From a candidate division WOR-1 bacterium RIFOXYB2_FULL_45_9 (GTDB taxonomy: Bacteria; Margulisbacteria; WOR-1; O2-12-FULL-45-9; XYB2-FULL-48-7), in the NCBI GenBank assembly GCA_001771575.1, contig MEUD01000001.1, positions 1,303,277-1,367,276 on the forward strand: a stretch of 64,000 bases of DNA. The letters are read 5' to 3'. Of this stretch, positions 55,002 to 63,888 are shown in pieces. The notes below the pieces were generated by a model, which saw only the letters and a list, made by a program, of their open reading frames with translations, did not search any database and was not told the origin of the DNA. The number at the start of each line of letters is the position of its first letter. Positions within the stretch are counted from its first letter, which is position 1. Position numbers and translations under genes: made by a program.

Positions 55002-55748
55002 ATGAACGATCTCGCGGTTGTGGTCTTAGCGGCCGGCAGGGGGGTCAGGATGCGATCCGATCTCCCCAAGGTTTTTCACCAGGTGTTAGGTGAGCCGATG
55101 CTGACCCATGTCTTAAAAACGGTCGGCCGGCTCGACCCGGCTAAAATTCTGGTGGTGGTCGGCCACCAACGGGAAATGCTGATGGACCATTATCGCGAGT
55201 GGCCGGTGGAATTCGTCGTTCAGGCCGAACAAAAAGGGACCGGCCACGCGGTCATGCAGGCTGGCCCCGGCCTAAAGGATTTTTTGGGAACGGTCCTGGT
55301 GGTGGCCGGGGACGTGCCGCTCCTTTCGGCGGAGACGATGCGCAAGCTTCTGGACTTTCACCGGAAAAACCGCGCCGCCGCGACCGACTTGACCGCGGAA
55401 CTGCCGGACGGAGGGAATTACGGCCGGATCGTCCGCCAGGCGGGAGGCGAGCTCCTTAAGATCGTCGAGAAAAAAGACGCCTCTCCGGAAGAGCTCGCTA
55501 TCCGGGAGATCAATACCGGAACTTTCGCTTTTGACAAAGAGGCGCTTTTTGCCGCCCTGACCGAAGTCAGGTCGGAGAATGTCCAGAAAGAATATTATTT
55601 GACCGACACGATCGAGATCCTCCGGCGCCAGGGGAAGAAAGTTTTTGCTTTCCAGACCAGCGACCCGGCGGAGACGCTGGGGGTAAACACCAGAGATGAG
55701 CTGGCGGAGATCGAAAAGCTCCTGCGCCAGCGAAGAGAAGTAGTTTGA
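55002..55748 (+). CDS. glmU: GlmU-type N-acetylglucosamine-1-phosphate uridylyltransferase without the acetyltransferase domain
   Basis: The 248-residue protein has the nucleotidyltransferase start VVVLAAGRGVRMRSDLPKVFHQVLGEPMLTHV, the EQKGTGHAVMQA substrate loop, VVAGDVPLLS with the metal Asp, and LTDTIEILRRQGKKVFAFQ with TLGVNTRDELAEIEK. This matches the GlmU N-terminal half only; the left-handed beta-helix acetyltransferase is missing. A separate acetyltransferase would be needed to make GlcNAc-1-P. The stop overlaps the next gene start by 4 nt (TTGA). Confidence 0.88.
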   Translation: MNDLAVVVLAAGRGVRMRSDLPKVFHQVLGEPMLTHVLKTVGRLDPAKILVVVGHQREMLMDHYREWPVEFVVQAEQKGTGHAVMQAGPGLKDFLGTVLVVAGDVPLLSAETMRKLLDFHRKNRAAATDLTAELPDGGNYGRIVRQAGGELLKIVEKKDASPEELAIREINTGTFAFDKEALFAALTEVRSENVQKEYYLTDTIEILRRQGKKVFAFQTSDPAETLGVNTRDELAEIEKLLRQRREVV

Positions 55749-58300
55749 CCGTCCGTCCCCCCTTCTTTTTGTTCGGCGGTTTTGGGTCGCTCTTGCTGAT
55801 CCTGGCCCACAAGCTCGAATATCTTTTTCCTTTTTACGTCGGTTTGGCCGCTTTGGCGATGGGCTGGCTGGTCTGGGCCGCCGCGCCGGGGAAGCGGATC
55901 AACTCGACCTATTTATTTTTAACGCTGGCCCTCTACTCATTTGCCCTTTCTCTTTTTCTTTTTTCAACCGCCAGGTTTCCGTCCGAAGCGCTTTTTTGGT
56001 TAAGGGCGGGAGCGATCTTTGGGCTGGCGACATCGGTCGCTCTCTTTTATTTTGCCGTTCTTTTTCCCAAAGTGGAGAGCCGTCCCACCCTTGCCCAGCT
56101 TGCTCTTTGGGGGACCTGGGGAGGGCTCGCGCTGGGGATCTCATTTACCGGACTGCTTTTTGAAAAAGCGGTCATCACCCCGGATGGGAACGGTTTCAAC
56201 CTCGGATTAGGCTCGCCTATATATTTATTTTTTATTTTGACGACTGCCGGGGCCGCGATCCAGGTTTTGCGCCGCAAACAGCGGCTCTATTTCGGGGCGA
56301 GCCGGCTCCAGGTCGGCTACGTTATTCTCGGCGGTTTTTTGGCCTTGACCGTACCGCTCTTGTGTAACCTGGTCCTGCCGGTCCTGGGCTTTAACCAGCT
56401 TTTAGGCTACGGTCCGTTCTTTCTTCTGACCCTTTCCGCTTTTGGTTATTACGCGATCCTCAAGCACCGGTTGATGAGCCTGGAGATCGTTATTCGCCAG
56501 ATCACGGTCTATGCTTCGTCCGCCCTTCTCTCCGTCCTGCTTTTTTTGATCATCGTCTTGTTCGGGCAGGCTTATTTTGCCGGTCGCCCGGGGTTTGGCT
56601 TGCTGACCTTTTCCGCTTTTGATGCTCTGCTGATCGCCATAATTTACCAGCCCCTGGTTTCGATCGCCGGACGGGTCGCCGACCGGCTTTTTTTCCGGGG
56701 GCGCTACGATTACCGGAACACTATCCTCAAGATCAGCCGGGAGATTGCTTCGGTCATTAAGATCGAGGGATTGACCAAACTGATCGCCATGTCATTTGTC
56801 AAGACAATGGAGGTTTCGGAGATCTCCTTTCTCCTGCTCGACCGGGAACGGGAGCATTTCCGCTCGATCCCGATGTCGATCCCTCGATATAAAAGGATTG
56901 AGATCGACGTGGAAAGCCCGATCGTCTCCTGGTTGTCGATCATGCAGGACGTTTTGGTCCGGGACGAGATCGAGGACGAGATCGACCGCCAAACAGCCCA
57001 TACCGGCGGTGCTTTGGCCGGGACCTCGGACCTGGAAGAGGTGCGCGACGAGATGGACCGGCTCGGCATTCCGGTCTGGGTGCCGATCATCTCCAAAGAG
57101 CAGTTGATCGGGATTATCGCGCTGGGGGATAAGATCTCCGGCGACATCATGACGGCTGAAGACATTGGTTTACTGGGGACGCTGGCGAGCCAGACGGCGG
57201 TCGCGCTGGATAACGCCCGGCTTTACGCCCAGGTCGTCAACATGAAAGATTACAACGAAGAGATCCTCCAATCGATGGTCAGCGGAGTGATGACGGTCGA
57301 TCAAAAAGAGCGGATCGTGACCTTTAATGTGATGGCGGAAAAGATCACCGGCCGCAAGATCATTGAAGTGCTGGGGAAAAGCTGTGAGGAGATCTGGGGG
57401 GAGGATTCGCTCCTCAACCGGATCGTGACTCAGTCGTTCAAGGAGCATTGTTTTAACAACCACGAAGCGGTTCTCCCTTCGAGCGAGCGGGGGGCTGTGC
57501 CGGTCTCGATCGCTTCGACCCTCCTGCGCGACCACGACGGGAAAAAGATCGGCGTTCTGATCACTATCCTGGACCTGACCGAGATCAAACAGCTGGAGGA
57601 AAAGGTCCGCCGGGCCGACAAGCTGGCGGCGCTGGCGACGATGGGGGCGGGGATGGCCCACGAGATCAAGAACCCCCTCTCGTCGATGAAAGTCTTTGCC
57701 CAACTTCTTCCCACCCGTTTTAATGACCCCGAGTACCGGAAAAAGCTGGAAGAGATCTTGCCGCGGGAGATCGATCGGATCGACCGGATCGTCGAAAGCT
57801 TATTGAGCTTTGCCAGGGCGTCGGCGCTGACCTTTGCACCGGTAAAAATAGACGAACTCCTTGACGAAACGATTGCCGACTATAAGGAACAGGCGAAGAG
57901 TGCGAAGGTCAAGGTCGAGAAGAGCTACGCCTCTCTGCCGCCGATTGAAGTCGACCGGGGCCAGCTCTCGCAGGTCTTTTCCAACCTGGTACTTAATGCC
58001 CTTCAGGCGATGCCGGAGGGTGGGGCTTTGCGGGTGATGACGCTGGAAGGGGATCGGTTGGACGGAGAAATGAAAACGATCAAGGTCGTGGTCAGCGACA
58101 GCGGGCCCGGAATTTCCAAGGAGACGCAAAAGAGATTGTTTGATCCGTTCTACACGACCAAATACGGCGGGACCGGCCTGGGGCTGACCATTTCGCACAG
58201 CATCGTCGACGGCCATCGCGGCTTCATCGACCTGGAGAGCGAGATCGGCAAAGGGACCTCCTTTACGATCTCCCTCCCCGTTCGTCAACGTGGGGGGTAG
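55745..58300 (+). CDS. Large membrane histidine kinase (multi-TM, GAF, PAS, HisKA, HATPase)
   Basis: The 851-residue kinase has about ten membrane helices in residues 1-310 and a GAF domain (about 320-490). A PAS domain with DQKERIVTFNVMAEKITGR follows, then HisKA with GAGMAHEIKNPLSSMK, and HATPase with NLVLNALQAM, DSGPGIS, LFDPFY and GTGLGLTIS. The layout is like PrsK, the kinase partner of PrsR in extracellular polysaccharide/PEP-CTERM regulation, and a PrsR-like NtrC-type gene follows. The start is TTG, overlapping the glmU stop. Confidence 0.9.
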   Translation: MTVRPPFFLFGGFGSLLLILAHKLEYLFPFYVGLAALAMGWLVWAAAPGKRINSTYLFLTLALYSFALSLFLFSTARFPSEALFWLRAGAIFGLATSVALFYFAVLFPKVESRPTLAQLALWGTWGGLALGISFTGLLFEKAVITPDGNGFNLGLGSPIYLFFILTTAGAAIQVLRRKQRLYFGASRLQVGYVILGGFLALTVPLLCNLVLPVLGFNQLLGYGPFFLLTLSAFGYYAILKHRLMSLEIVIRQITVYASSALLSVLLFLIIVLFGQAYFAGRPGFGLLTFSAFDALLIAIIYQPLVSIAGRVADRLFFRGRYDYRNTILKISREIASVIKIEGLTKLIAMSFVKTMEVSEISFLLLDREREHFRSIPMSIPRYKRIEIDVESPIVSWLSIMQDVLVRDEIEDEIDRQTAHTGGALAGTSDLEEVRDEMDRLGIPVWVPIISKEQLIGIIALGDKISGDIMTAEDIGLLGTLASQTAVALDNARLYAQVVNMKDYNEEILQSMVSGVMTVDQKERIVTFNVMAEKITGRKIIEVLGKSCEEIWGEDSLLNRIVTQSFKEHCFNNHEAVLPSSERGAVPVSIASTLLRDHDGKKIGVLITILDLTEIKQLEEKVRRADKLAALATMGAGMAHEIKNPLSSMKVFAQLLPTRFNDPEYRKKLEEILPREIDRIDRIVESLLSFARASALTFAPVKIDELLDETIADYKEQAKSAKVKVEKSYASLPPIEVDRGQLSQVFSNLVLNALQAMPEGGALRVMTLEGDRLDGEMKTIKVVVSDSGPGISKETQKRLFDPFYTTKYGGTGLGLTISHSIVDGHRGFIDLESEIGKGTSFTISLPVRQRGG

Positions 58301-58303
58301 GGG

Positions 58304-58332
58304 TTTACCTCTCCGTCAGGGACTGCTATACT
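58304..58332 (+). promoter_or_regulatory. Promoter of the NtrC-like regulator, leaderless arrangement
   Basis: TTTACC, a 17-nt spacer and TGCTATACT (extended -10). The -10 ends 7 nt before ATG 58340 with no Shine-Dalgarno. Confidence 0.6.
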
Positions 58333-58339
58333 TTTGTTG

Positions 58340-59617
58340 ATGCTAAATAAGACCGCCATAGTACTGTTCTCTGATGATCATGAGCTTCCGCCGATCGTCC
58401 GGGAAGCGATGCGCGAGTGGGATGTACAGCTGGCCCCCGACCTTGAAACCGCCAGAGAACTGGTCCGGCTACAGCCGGCCGCGCTGGTCATTTTAGACAA
58501 CGACCTAAAAGCAATTGACGGTTTGACCGCCTTCCGGCAGTTGCGGCTTGTTGCCCCCGATCTAAAGGTCTTAATGCTCTCTTCGGCCAATGATATCCCT
58601 TTGGCGGTTTCGGCCGCCAAGCTTGGGGTTGCCGACTTCCTAAAAAAAACATTCGCCCTCTCCCAGCTCAAAGAAGCGATCGAAAGGCTCTCGGGCGGCA
58701 TTAGCAAGCCCTTTGTATCGCTCAGGACCGATTGGGGAAAAGGGGAAGGGCTAAAGAAGCTCTACGCGGAGATCCAGACGTTATCGTCAAATAATATTAT
58801 TTTGTTCGGAGAGACGGGGATAGATATCGGACCGGTCGCGGAGCTTATCCACCAAAACGGACGCCAGCGCTCGCGGCGGTTTGAGCGGATCGATCTTGCC
58901 TCGTTCAAGCGGGAAAACCTGGAAGCGTACTTTTGGACCTCGGTCCAGGAGTTGCTGGCGGCGCCGACCGCCGCCGCCCTGCAGGACGAAGACGAGCGGT
59001 GCGGGACATTGTACCTGGAAAACTTTGACCGTCTCGACCAGGGTTTTAAGAGTTCGATCCTGGAGTTTTTCAGGAAACGAAAAGAATCGCTTGATCAATC
59101 TACGGTAATCGTCATTGGGACAGAAGCCCAGGAACTGCTGGCCGCTCAATCGGCCGGGTACACGAAGCTGGTTATCCCCGCGCTAAGGGAGAGGAAAGGG
59201 GATTTTCCTTTTATCCTGGCCGCTTATCTTCAGAGGCTGGCGGTCGCCTGCGACAAAAACATTCTCGGGATATCTTCCGAAGCGATCAGTTTTCTTGCCG
59301 CGTATGACTTCCCCGGTAATTACCGTGAGCTGGAAGCGTTGGTCGAGAAGGCGGTCCTGAACTGCCGGGGAGAGGTCGTTTCCCTGGCCGACATTTCCGT
59401 CGATTACGAAACTTATAAAGAGATCTTTCTGAAGAAAGCTAGATTCGAAGGGTTGGTCTCTCTTGACGAGGTCCGGCGGGCGTTTGAGGCCGGGCTGTTC
59501 AATTTTCTGGCTCTCAAGAACGGCGATGACCTGGGGGGACTGGCGAGATATTTTGACCTTCCACGGACTGCGGTCGCCGACCGAATGAACGAACTAGCCG
59601 GTAATTCGCTTAATTAG
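58340..59617 (+). CDS. NtrC-like response regulator with degenerate AAA+ domain
   Basis: The 425-residue protein has a receiver domain (acidic FSDDHE, phospho-Asp in LVILDNDLKAIDGL, Lys in FLKKTF) and a sigma-54-activator-like AAA+ region. The usual Walker A (GESGTGKE) reads GETGIDIGP with no Lys, the GAFTGA loop that contacts sigma-54 is missing, and Walker B is LYLENF. YDFPGNYRELEALVEKA matches the end of the AAA+ domain. A short C-terminal helix-turn-helix may follow. It is unlikely to hydrolyse ATP or activate sigma-54. The kinase upstream is the likely partner. Confidence 0.8.
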   Translation: MLNKTAIVLFSDDHELPPIVREAMREWDVQLAPDLETARELVRLQPAALVILDNDLKAIDGLTAFRQLRLVAPDLKVLMLSSANDIPLAVSAAKLGVADFLKKTFALSQLKEAIERLSGGISKPFVSLRTDWGKGEGLKKLYAEIQTLSSNNIILFGETGIDIGPVAELIHQNGRQRSRRFERIDLASFKRENLEAYFWTSVQELLAAPTAAALQDEDERCGTLYLENFDRLDQGFKSSILEFFRKRKESLDQSTVIVIGTEAQELLAAQSAGYTKLVIPALRERKGDFPFILAAYLQRLAVACDKNILGISSEAISFLAAYDFPGNYRELEALVEKAVLNCRGEVVSLADISVDYETYKEIFLKKARFEGLVSLDEVRRAFEAGLFNFLALKNGDDLGGLARYFDLPRTAVADRMNELAGNSLN

Positions 59618-60931
59618 GTTTTCCGCTTTTTCTTTGGTGGGGGCTTCGGCCATGATCCTGATGATCGGCTCGGTGTTAGAAGCCCTAACATGGACCCAGG
59701 AGTCGTGAAAAACGACTTTGATCCCGTCTTTGGTGACCATCTCTTCTCCCGCGAAACTCTTTTTAACCTTTTCCAGCCACTCGTTGACCTCAAACTGACC
59801 GGCGCAGTCAACCTTGCTCTTGATCATGACGTACTGGGGGAGGCTTCTGGCGAGCTTGGATAAAGGTTGTCCGCTCTTGGCCATGTAATGGAGGATGAGG
59901 GCGATCCCGGCCAGGCTATCCCGGTTGTAGCCGACCTGCGGGAAAATGACCCCGCCGTTCCCTTCGCCGCCGATGATCGCTTCCTGCCTAATAATTTCTT
60001 CCACCACGTGGATCTCGCCGATCTTGGTCCTAACGACTTTGGCCCCGTAGCGCTTGGCGACGTCGTCGACGACCCGGCTGGTCGAGAGATTGGTGACAAT
60101 GGTATGTTTGCGCGCTTTCGCGTTGGGAGCAGCTTCGAGGATCGAAGCGGCGGCCAAGGCGAGGGTCAGTTCTTCGCCGATGGCGAAACCGCCGTCGGCG
60201 ACAATAGCGAGGCGGTCGGCGTCGGCGTCGACAACGAAACCGACATCGGTTTTTTTGGCCTGGACGTAAGAGGTGAGCTCGGTAATGTTTTCGGGAATCG
60301 GTTCCGGGTTGTGCGGGAAGGGGAGATGGACGTCGCAATTGATCGGCAGGACGATACAGCCTAATTTCTTTAAGAGCTCGACAAGGGCGACCGAGCCTGC
60401 GCCGTTACAACCGTCTAAGGCGACGCGGAACTTCTTTTTGCGGATCAGGTTGATGTCGACGACTTTAAGGACTTTTTTAATGTGAAGAGCGATTGCCTGG
60501 TCATTGGACTCGACTGTTTGCGGAGTGGCGACGCGGAACTTCTTTTTCTCGTAGAGGTCGATCAGCTTGGCCGCTTTTTTCTCGTTTAGGAACAACCCTT
60601 CCGGGGTCATGAACTTGATCCCGTTCCAGGGGAGGGGGTTATGGGAGGCGGTGACTACGATGCCGCCGTCGGCGCGCAGAAGCTTGGTCATAATCCCGAC
60701 CGTTGGGGTCGGGGCGATGCCGATATCTATTACTTTACAACCAGCCGAGAGAAGCCCGGCGTAGATGATCCCCTTTATGTATTCTGACGACGGCCGAGGA
60801 TCGATGCCTATAATGATCATTCCGCCGTTAGTGTAGGTCCCAAAGGCTTTGGCGAAGTCGAGGCAAAGCTCGGGGGTTAGTGAATCCGGGATCGTACCGC
60901 GGACGCCGGAGATCGAAATCTTTAGTGCCAT
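59594..60931 (-). CDS. glmM: Phosphoglucosamine mutase
   Basis: From ATG 60931 the protein has 445 residues. The phospho-Ser is Ser96 in VVTASHNPLPWNG, the metal loop is DADADRLAIV, and EGNGGVIFP is the sugar loop. It isomerises glucosamine-6-P to glucosamine-1-P between GlmS and GlmU. The ORF track start (61009) adds 26 residues with no family match. A TATAAT ends 6 nt before the ATG. The 3' end overlaps the regulator on the opposite strand by 24 nt. Assignment to GlmM over other phosphohexomutases is by context and motif. Confidence 0.85.
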   Translation of the reverse strand: MALKISISGVRGTIPDSLTPELCLDFAKAFGTYTNGGMIIIGIDPRPSSEYIKGIIYAGLLSAGCKVIDIGIAPTPTVGIMTKLLRADGGIVVTASHNPLPWNGIKFMTPEGLFLNEKKAAKLIDLYEKKKFRVATPQTVESNDQAIALHIKKVLKVVDINLIRKKKFRVALDGCNGAGSVALVELLKKLGCIVLPINCDVHLPFPHNPEPIPENITELTSYVQAKKTDVGFVVDADADRLAIVADGGFAIGEELTLALAAASILEAAPNAKARKHTIVTNLSTSRVVDDVAKRYGAKVVRTKIGEIHVVEEIIRQEAIIGGEGNGGVIFPQVGYNRDSLAGIALILHYMAKSGQPLSKLARSLPQYVMIKSKVDCAGQFEVNEWLEKVKKSFAGEEMVTKDGIKVVFHDSWVHVRASNTEPIIRIMAEAPTKEKAENLIKRITG

Positions 60932-60937
60932 ACCGGC

Positions 60938-60943
60938 ATTATA
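60938..60943 (-). promoter_or_regulatory. glmM -10 box, leaderless arrangement
   Basis: TATAAT on the minus strand ends 6 nt before the ATG; TTGCCC lies 18 nt further upstream. No Shine-Dalgarno. Confidence 0.6.
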
Positions 60944-60981
60944 GCTTATGGGAGGGAAAGAGGGCAAATGGGAAGAAAGGG

Positions 60982-61009
60982 TTGTAATCTTTAAAGAAAA
61001 GCGTATCAT
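60982..61009 (+). promoter_or_regulatory. Promoter of the membrane protein gene at 61044
   Basis: TTGTAA, a 16-nt spacer and TATCAT, followed by a leader of about 28 nt containing GGAGG, so this is leadered. Confidence 0.5.
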
Positions 61010-61043
61010 ACTAATGGTTCAATAGTTATTGGAGGTAAAAATC

Positions 61044-61469
61044 ATGATTTACTTGATAAGCGCTGGTTTAATCTCCCTGGGTTTTGGTTTAATGCTGCTT
61101 CTTTACTCCCCCGTTTGTAAAATGGTCTGCCGGACTTGCGATCAGGTCGTTTTTGATCTAGACAAATTCACGGCGGGCTATCGGAATATTTTTGGCGGAC
61201 TGTTGATCCTGGTCACGATCATTATCGGCAGTGTCGCGGTCTTGACGCCGCAAACTCCCCAGCTTCATCTGTTTTGGGTCGTTTCTTTAGTTTTTGGACT
61301 GTTTTTCATCTTACTACCTAAGCAGTTGGCCAAGCTTTCTTTGGCGGCGAACCGGATGGTCTTTGACACCGAAAGTAGTGTTGCGGCTTATTGCCGGACA
61401 GTCGCTGTCGTTCTTCTTCTGGCGGGCGTCTACATATTGTATATCGCCTACGCTTTCGCGGGCCGCTAA
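61044..61469 (+). CDS. Small membrane protein of unknown function
   Basis: The 141-residue protein has four predicted membrane segments (MIYLISAGLISLGFGLMLLLY, IFGGLLILVTIIIGSVAVL, FWVVSLVFGLFFILLP and TVAVVLLLAGVYILYIAYAF) and cytoplasmic loops with CKMVCRTCDQVV. The CxxxCxxC pair could bind metal. I know no family. ATG 61044 is preferred over the track start (GGAGG lies 8 nt upstream). It is followed by the decayed regulator fragment. Confidence 0.7.
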   Translation: MIYLISAGLISLGFGLMLLLYSPVCKMVCRTCDQVVFDLDKFTAGYRNIFGGLLILVTIIIGSVAVLTPQTPQLHLFWVVSLVFGLFFILLPKQLAKLSLAANRMVFDTESSVAAYCRTVAVVLLLAGVYILYIAYAFAGR

Positions 61470-61506
61470 TAAAAAAAGCTTACCGGGAAGCGGCTCGGAG
61501 ACCCAG

Positions 61507-61575
61507 GACGAGCGGGGCAGGACATTGTACCTGGAAAACCTTGAACATTTCGACCAGGGTTGTAAGAGCTCGATC
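61507..61575 (+). pseudogene. Relic of the NtrC-like regulator gene
   Basis: This 69-nt stretch is 88% identical (61/69, no gaps) to 58991-59059 inside the regulator gene, same orientation; both read TLYLEN and KSSI in frame. The flanks differ, apart from a shorter match just before. There is no intact start or domain around it. It lies in the 189-nt gap between the membrane protein and the M48 peptidase genes, 2.5 kb from the source copy. A partial duplication followed by decay is the simplest reading. Confidence 0.75.
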
Positions 61576-61642
61576 AATGAGAAGAGAGAGCTGCAGCTTT
61601 ACCTAACGATTTCCACTTTGCTACCGAATACCACAAAAAACA

Positions 61643-61651
61643 TGCTAAAAT
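61643..61651 (+). promoter_or_regulatory. Extended -10 promoter of the M48 peptidase gene, leaderless arrangement
   Basis: TGCTAAAAT (TGn plus TAAAAT) ends 7 nt before the ATG. There is no clear -35 and no Shine-Dalgarno. Confidence 0.5.
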
Positions 61652-61658
61652 CCTAGCC

Positions 61659-62480
61659 ATGAACTATAAAAAACTGATCACTGTTTCATTTTTTTTATTC
61701 TTTTTGTTTGCCGGTTACTTTCTGGCTGGTTGCGGCAGAGTTCCCCTGACCGACAGGCAACAGCTATTGCTCGTCTCCGATGCCGATGTTGATGCTCTTG
61801 GGGCGCAGCAATACACTGAAGTTTTGGCCAAATCAAAGATCGTCACCGGGACCGTCGACCAGCAAAGGGTCGCCAGGGTCGGGAACCGGCTCTCTGCGGC
61901 GGTTGAAGATTTTGTCCGCAATAATGGGATCAGCTCTTCTGGGACCGGCTATAAGTGGGAGTTTGCCCTGATCGAAGATCCGACCGTCAACGCTTTCTGT
62001 CTTCCCGGCGGGAAGATCGCGGTTTATTCCGGCCTCCTCCCTGTGACTCGGAACGACGCGGGCTTGGCCGTCGTGATTTCCCACGAAATTGCCCATGCTT
62101 TGGCGAAACACAGCGCTGAACGGATCAGCCAGATCCTGCTGGTTCAATACGGCGGCGCGCAGTTGTCCGACGCCATCAAGAGCAACCCCGAAGAGACCAG
62201 GAATAATATTATGCTGGCGTTCGGTATCGGTGCGAACGTCGGCGTCCTCCTCCCCTATAGCCGGGTCCAGGAAAAGGAGGCCGACCGGATTGGCCTGGCT
62301 ATAATGGCTTACGCCGGTTATGACCCGAACGAAGCTTTAACGTTCTGGACCAGAATGGAGGATCTGTCGCCTTCAAGAACGCCGGAGATCCTTTCGACCC
62401 ATCCTCTTTCCACGACCAGGATCAGCGACATTAAGGCGGGAATACCAGAGGCGTTGAAGTATTATCGACCGGCGAAGTAG
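61659..62480 (+). CDS. M48-family metallopeptidase, lipoprotein
   Basis: The 273-residue protein has a lipobox (FLAGCG), placing it in the envelope. The peptidase core has NAFCLPGGKIAVYSGLL, the zinc HEIAH in VISHEIAHALAKH and the third ligand in QEKEADRIGLAIM. It ends with a STHPLSTTRI segment like BepA/LoiP-type proteins. Such enzymes clear misfolded outer-membrane proteins. Co-transcription with the next gene is unlikely, since that has its own promoter. Confidence 0.92.
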   Translation: MNYKKLITVSFFLFFLFAGYFLAGCGRVPLTDRQQLLLVSDADVDALGAQQYTEVLAKSKIVTGTVDQQRVARVGNRLSAAVEDFVRNNGISSSGTGYKWEFALIEDPTVNAFCLPGGKIAVYSGLLPVTRNDAGLAVVISHEIAHALAKHSAERISQILLVQYGGAQLSDAIKSNPEETRNNIMLAFGIGANVGVLLPYSRVQEKEADRIGLAIMAYAGYDPNEALTFWTRMEDLSPSRTPEILSTHPLSTTRISDIKAGIPEALKYYRPAK

Positions 62481-62512
62481 GGAGAAAGCACAAAATACGA
62501 GGTTTCCAATCG

Positions 62513-62541
62513 TTGCAGTTTCCCAGGTTTTGTACTATCAT
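62513..62541 (+). promoter_or_regulatory. Promoter of AmmeMemoRadiSam B gene, leaderless arrangement
   Basis: TTGCAG, a 17-nt spacer and TATCAT, ending 6 nt before ATG 62548. No Shine-Dalgarno. Confidence 0.6.
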
Positions 62542-62547
62542 AAAAAT

Positions 62548-63327
62548 ATGAGCGTAGTATTTGGCGCCATTATGCCGCATCCGCCGATAATTATTCCGGT
62601 GATCGGCAAAAACCGCTTAAAAGAAGCCGACAAAACCAGACGAGCCCTGGAGAGGATCTCGCAGACGATCAAAGAGAGAGACTTTGATACCATTGTTATC
62701 ATTACTCCCCACGGCCGGATCGGGCAGGCATCGGTTCCGGTTTACACCAGCCATGTTTTCGAGGGGAACTTTGCCGATTTTGGCTATCCCAAGCCTTCCA
62801 TTCTTTATAAAGGAGATCCGGCGCTCGGGCTGGCAGTCGTTAAAAATTCTCACTTAGCGTCGGCTCTGCCGGAGACGATCCTCGACCACGGAGTGATGGT
62901 CCCGCTCCATTATCCGACTGCCGCCGGGGTCAGTAAGCCGATCCTCCCGGTCGCGGTCGCCTTTATTCCGTTGGATAAACTATTTCAATTCGGTAAAACT
63001 TTGGCCGAGACCGCGAAAACGCTTGAACGAAAGATCCTGGTTGTCGCCTCCGCCGACATGTCCCACCGCTTGACTCCCGACGCGCCGTCCGGCTATTCCC
63101 CGAAAGGGAAGGAATTTGACGACAAACTTGTTTCGCTAGTCGAGAAATACGACGTTCAGGGGATCCTGAACTTTGATCCAGCCCTGGCAGACGAAGCGGG
63201 GCAGGACGCCCTTTGGTCAATCTCGGTCCTGCTCGGCGCCTTAGACGGCCAGCCGGTAAAGTCGGAGGTTCTGTCTTACGAAGGGCCATTTGGCGTCGGT
63301 TACATGGTGGCGGCGCTTCAACCATGA
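62548..63327 (+). CDS. amrB: AmmeMemoRadiSam system protein B (Memo/LigB superfamily)
   Basis: The 259-residue protein begins [17 protein letters not shown] and has [19 protein letters not shown] and [13 protein letters not shown], the His pattern of the class III dioxygenase/Memo fold. The immediate AMMECR1 partner (4-nt ATGA overlap) supports assignment to the AmmeMemoRadiSam system, whose role is unsettled. The radical SAM member is not in the window. TTG 62530 in the track is rejected since it overlaps the -10. Confidence 0.82.
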   Translation: MSVVFGAIMPHPPIIIPVIGKNRLKEADKTRRALERISQTIKERDFDTIVIITPHGRIGQASVPVYTSHVFEGNFADFGYPKPSILYKGDPALGLAVVKNSHLASALPETILDHGVMVPLHYPTAAGVSKPILPVAVAFIPLDKLFQFGKTLAETAKTLERKILVVASADMSHRLTPDAPSGYSPKGKEFDDKLVSLVEKYDVQGILNFDPALADEAGQDALWSISVLLGALDGQPVKSEVLSYEGPFGVGYMVAALQP

Positions 63328-63836
63328 CCGAGCATCCGCTGGTCGCTCTTGCCAGACTGACGATTGCCACTTACTTAAACGAGGGGAGAGTTATCCCCCC
63401 GCCGAAAGAGCCAACTCCGGAGATGCGTGCCAAAGCGGGTGTCTTTGTGTCACTGCACAGGTATAATGCTTTGCGCGGTTGTATCGGGACTTTTGTTCCG
63501 ACAACTGAAAATGTCGCTAAAGAAATAATTCAAAACGCCGTTTCCGCGTCGACCGATGATCCCCGTTTTCCTCCGATGACCGCTGAAGAACTAAATGACC
63601 TGGAAATTTCGGTCGATGTTCTTTCGGCGCCGGAACCAATCAAGTCGGTTGCCGATCTCGACGCTAAAAGATTCGGAGTGATCGTTAAAGCGGGGCCCAG
63701 GCGCGGCCTTCTGCTTCCCGACCTTGAAGGGGTCGACACGCCTGAACAACAAATTGAAATTTGCCGCCAAAAAGGCGGCATCGGCAAAAACGAACCTGCA
63801 GACCTTTTCAGATTCGAAGTTAAGAGGTATCATTAG
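63324..63836 (+). CDS. amrA: AmmeMemoRadiSam system protein A (AMMECR1 domain)
   Basis: The 170-residue protein carries the AMMECR1 domain with [22 protein letters not shown], the family hallmark, then [24 protein letters not shown] and [26 protein letters not shown]. Start ATG 63324 is set by the ATGA overlap with the B gene; the track start lies within that gene. Function is unknown; AMMECR1 proteins are widespread in bacteria, archaea and eukaryotes. Confidence 0.92.
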   Translation: MTEHPLVALARLTIATYLNEGRVIPPPKEPTPEMRAKAGVFVSLHRYNALRGCIGTFVPTTENVAKEIIQNAVSASTDDPRFPPMTAEELNDLEISVDVLSAPEPIKSVADLDAKRFGVIVKAGPRRGLLLPDLEGVDTPEQQIEICRQKGGIGKNEPADLFRFEVKRYH

Positions 63837-63888
63837 GGAAAGGGAGACGGTTGACGGGATAAGGGACGAGAAAAAAGAGGGAGAAAAA

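Noticed and set aside
61294-61656. 120-residue ORF spanning the end of the 61044 gene and the regulator relic
   Set aside because: Its first half is an out-of-frame reading of the membrane protein gene; only the TLYLEN-like part is meaningful, and as a relic.
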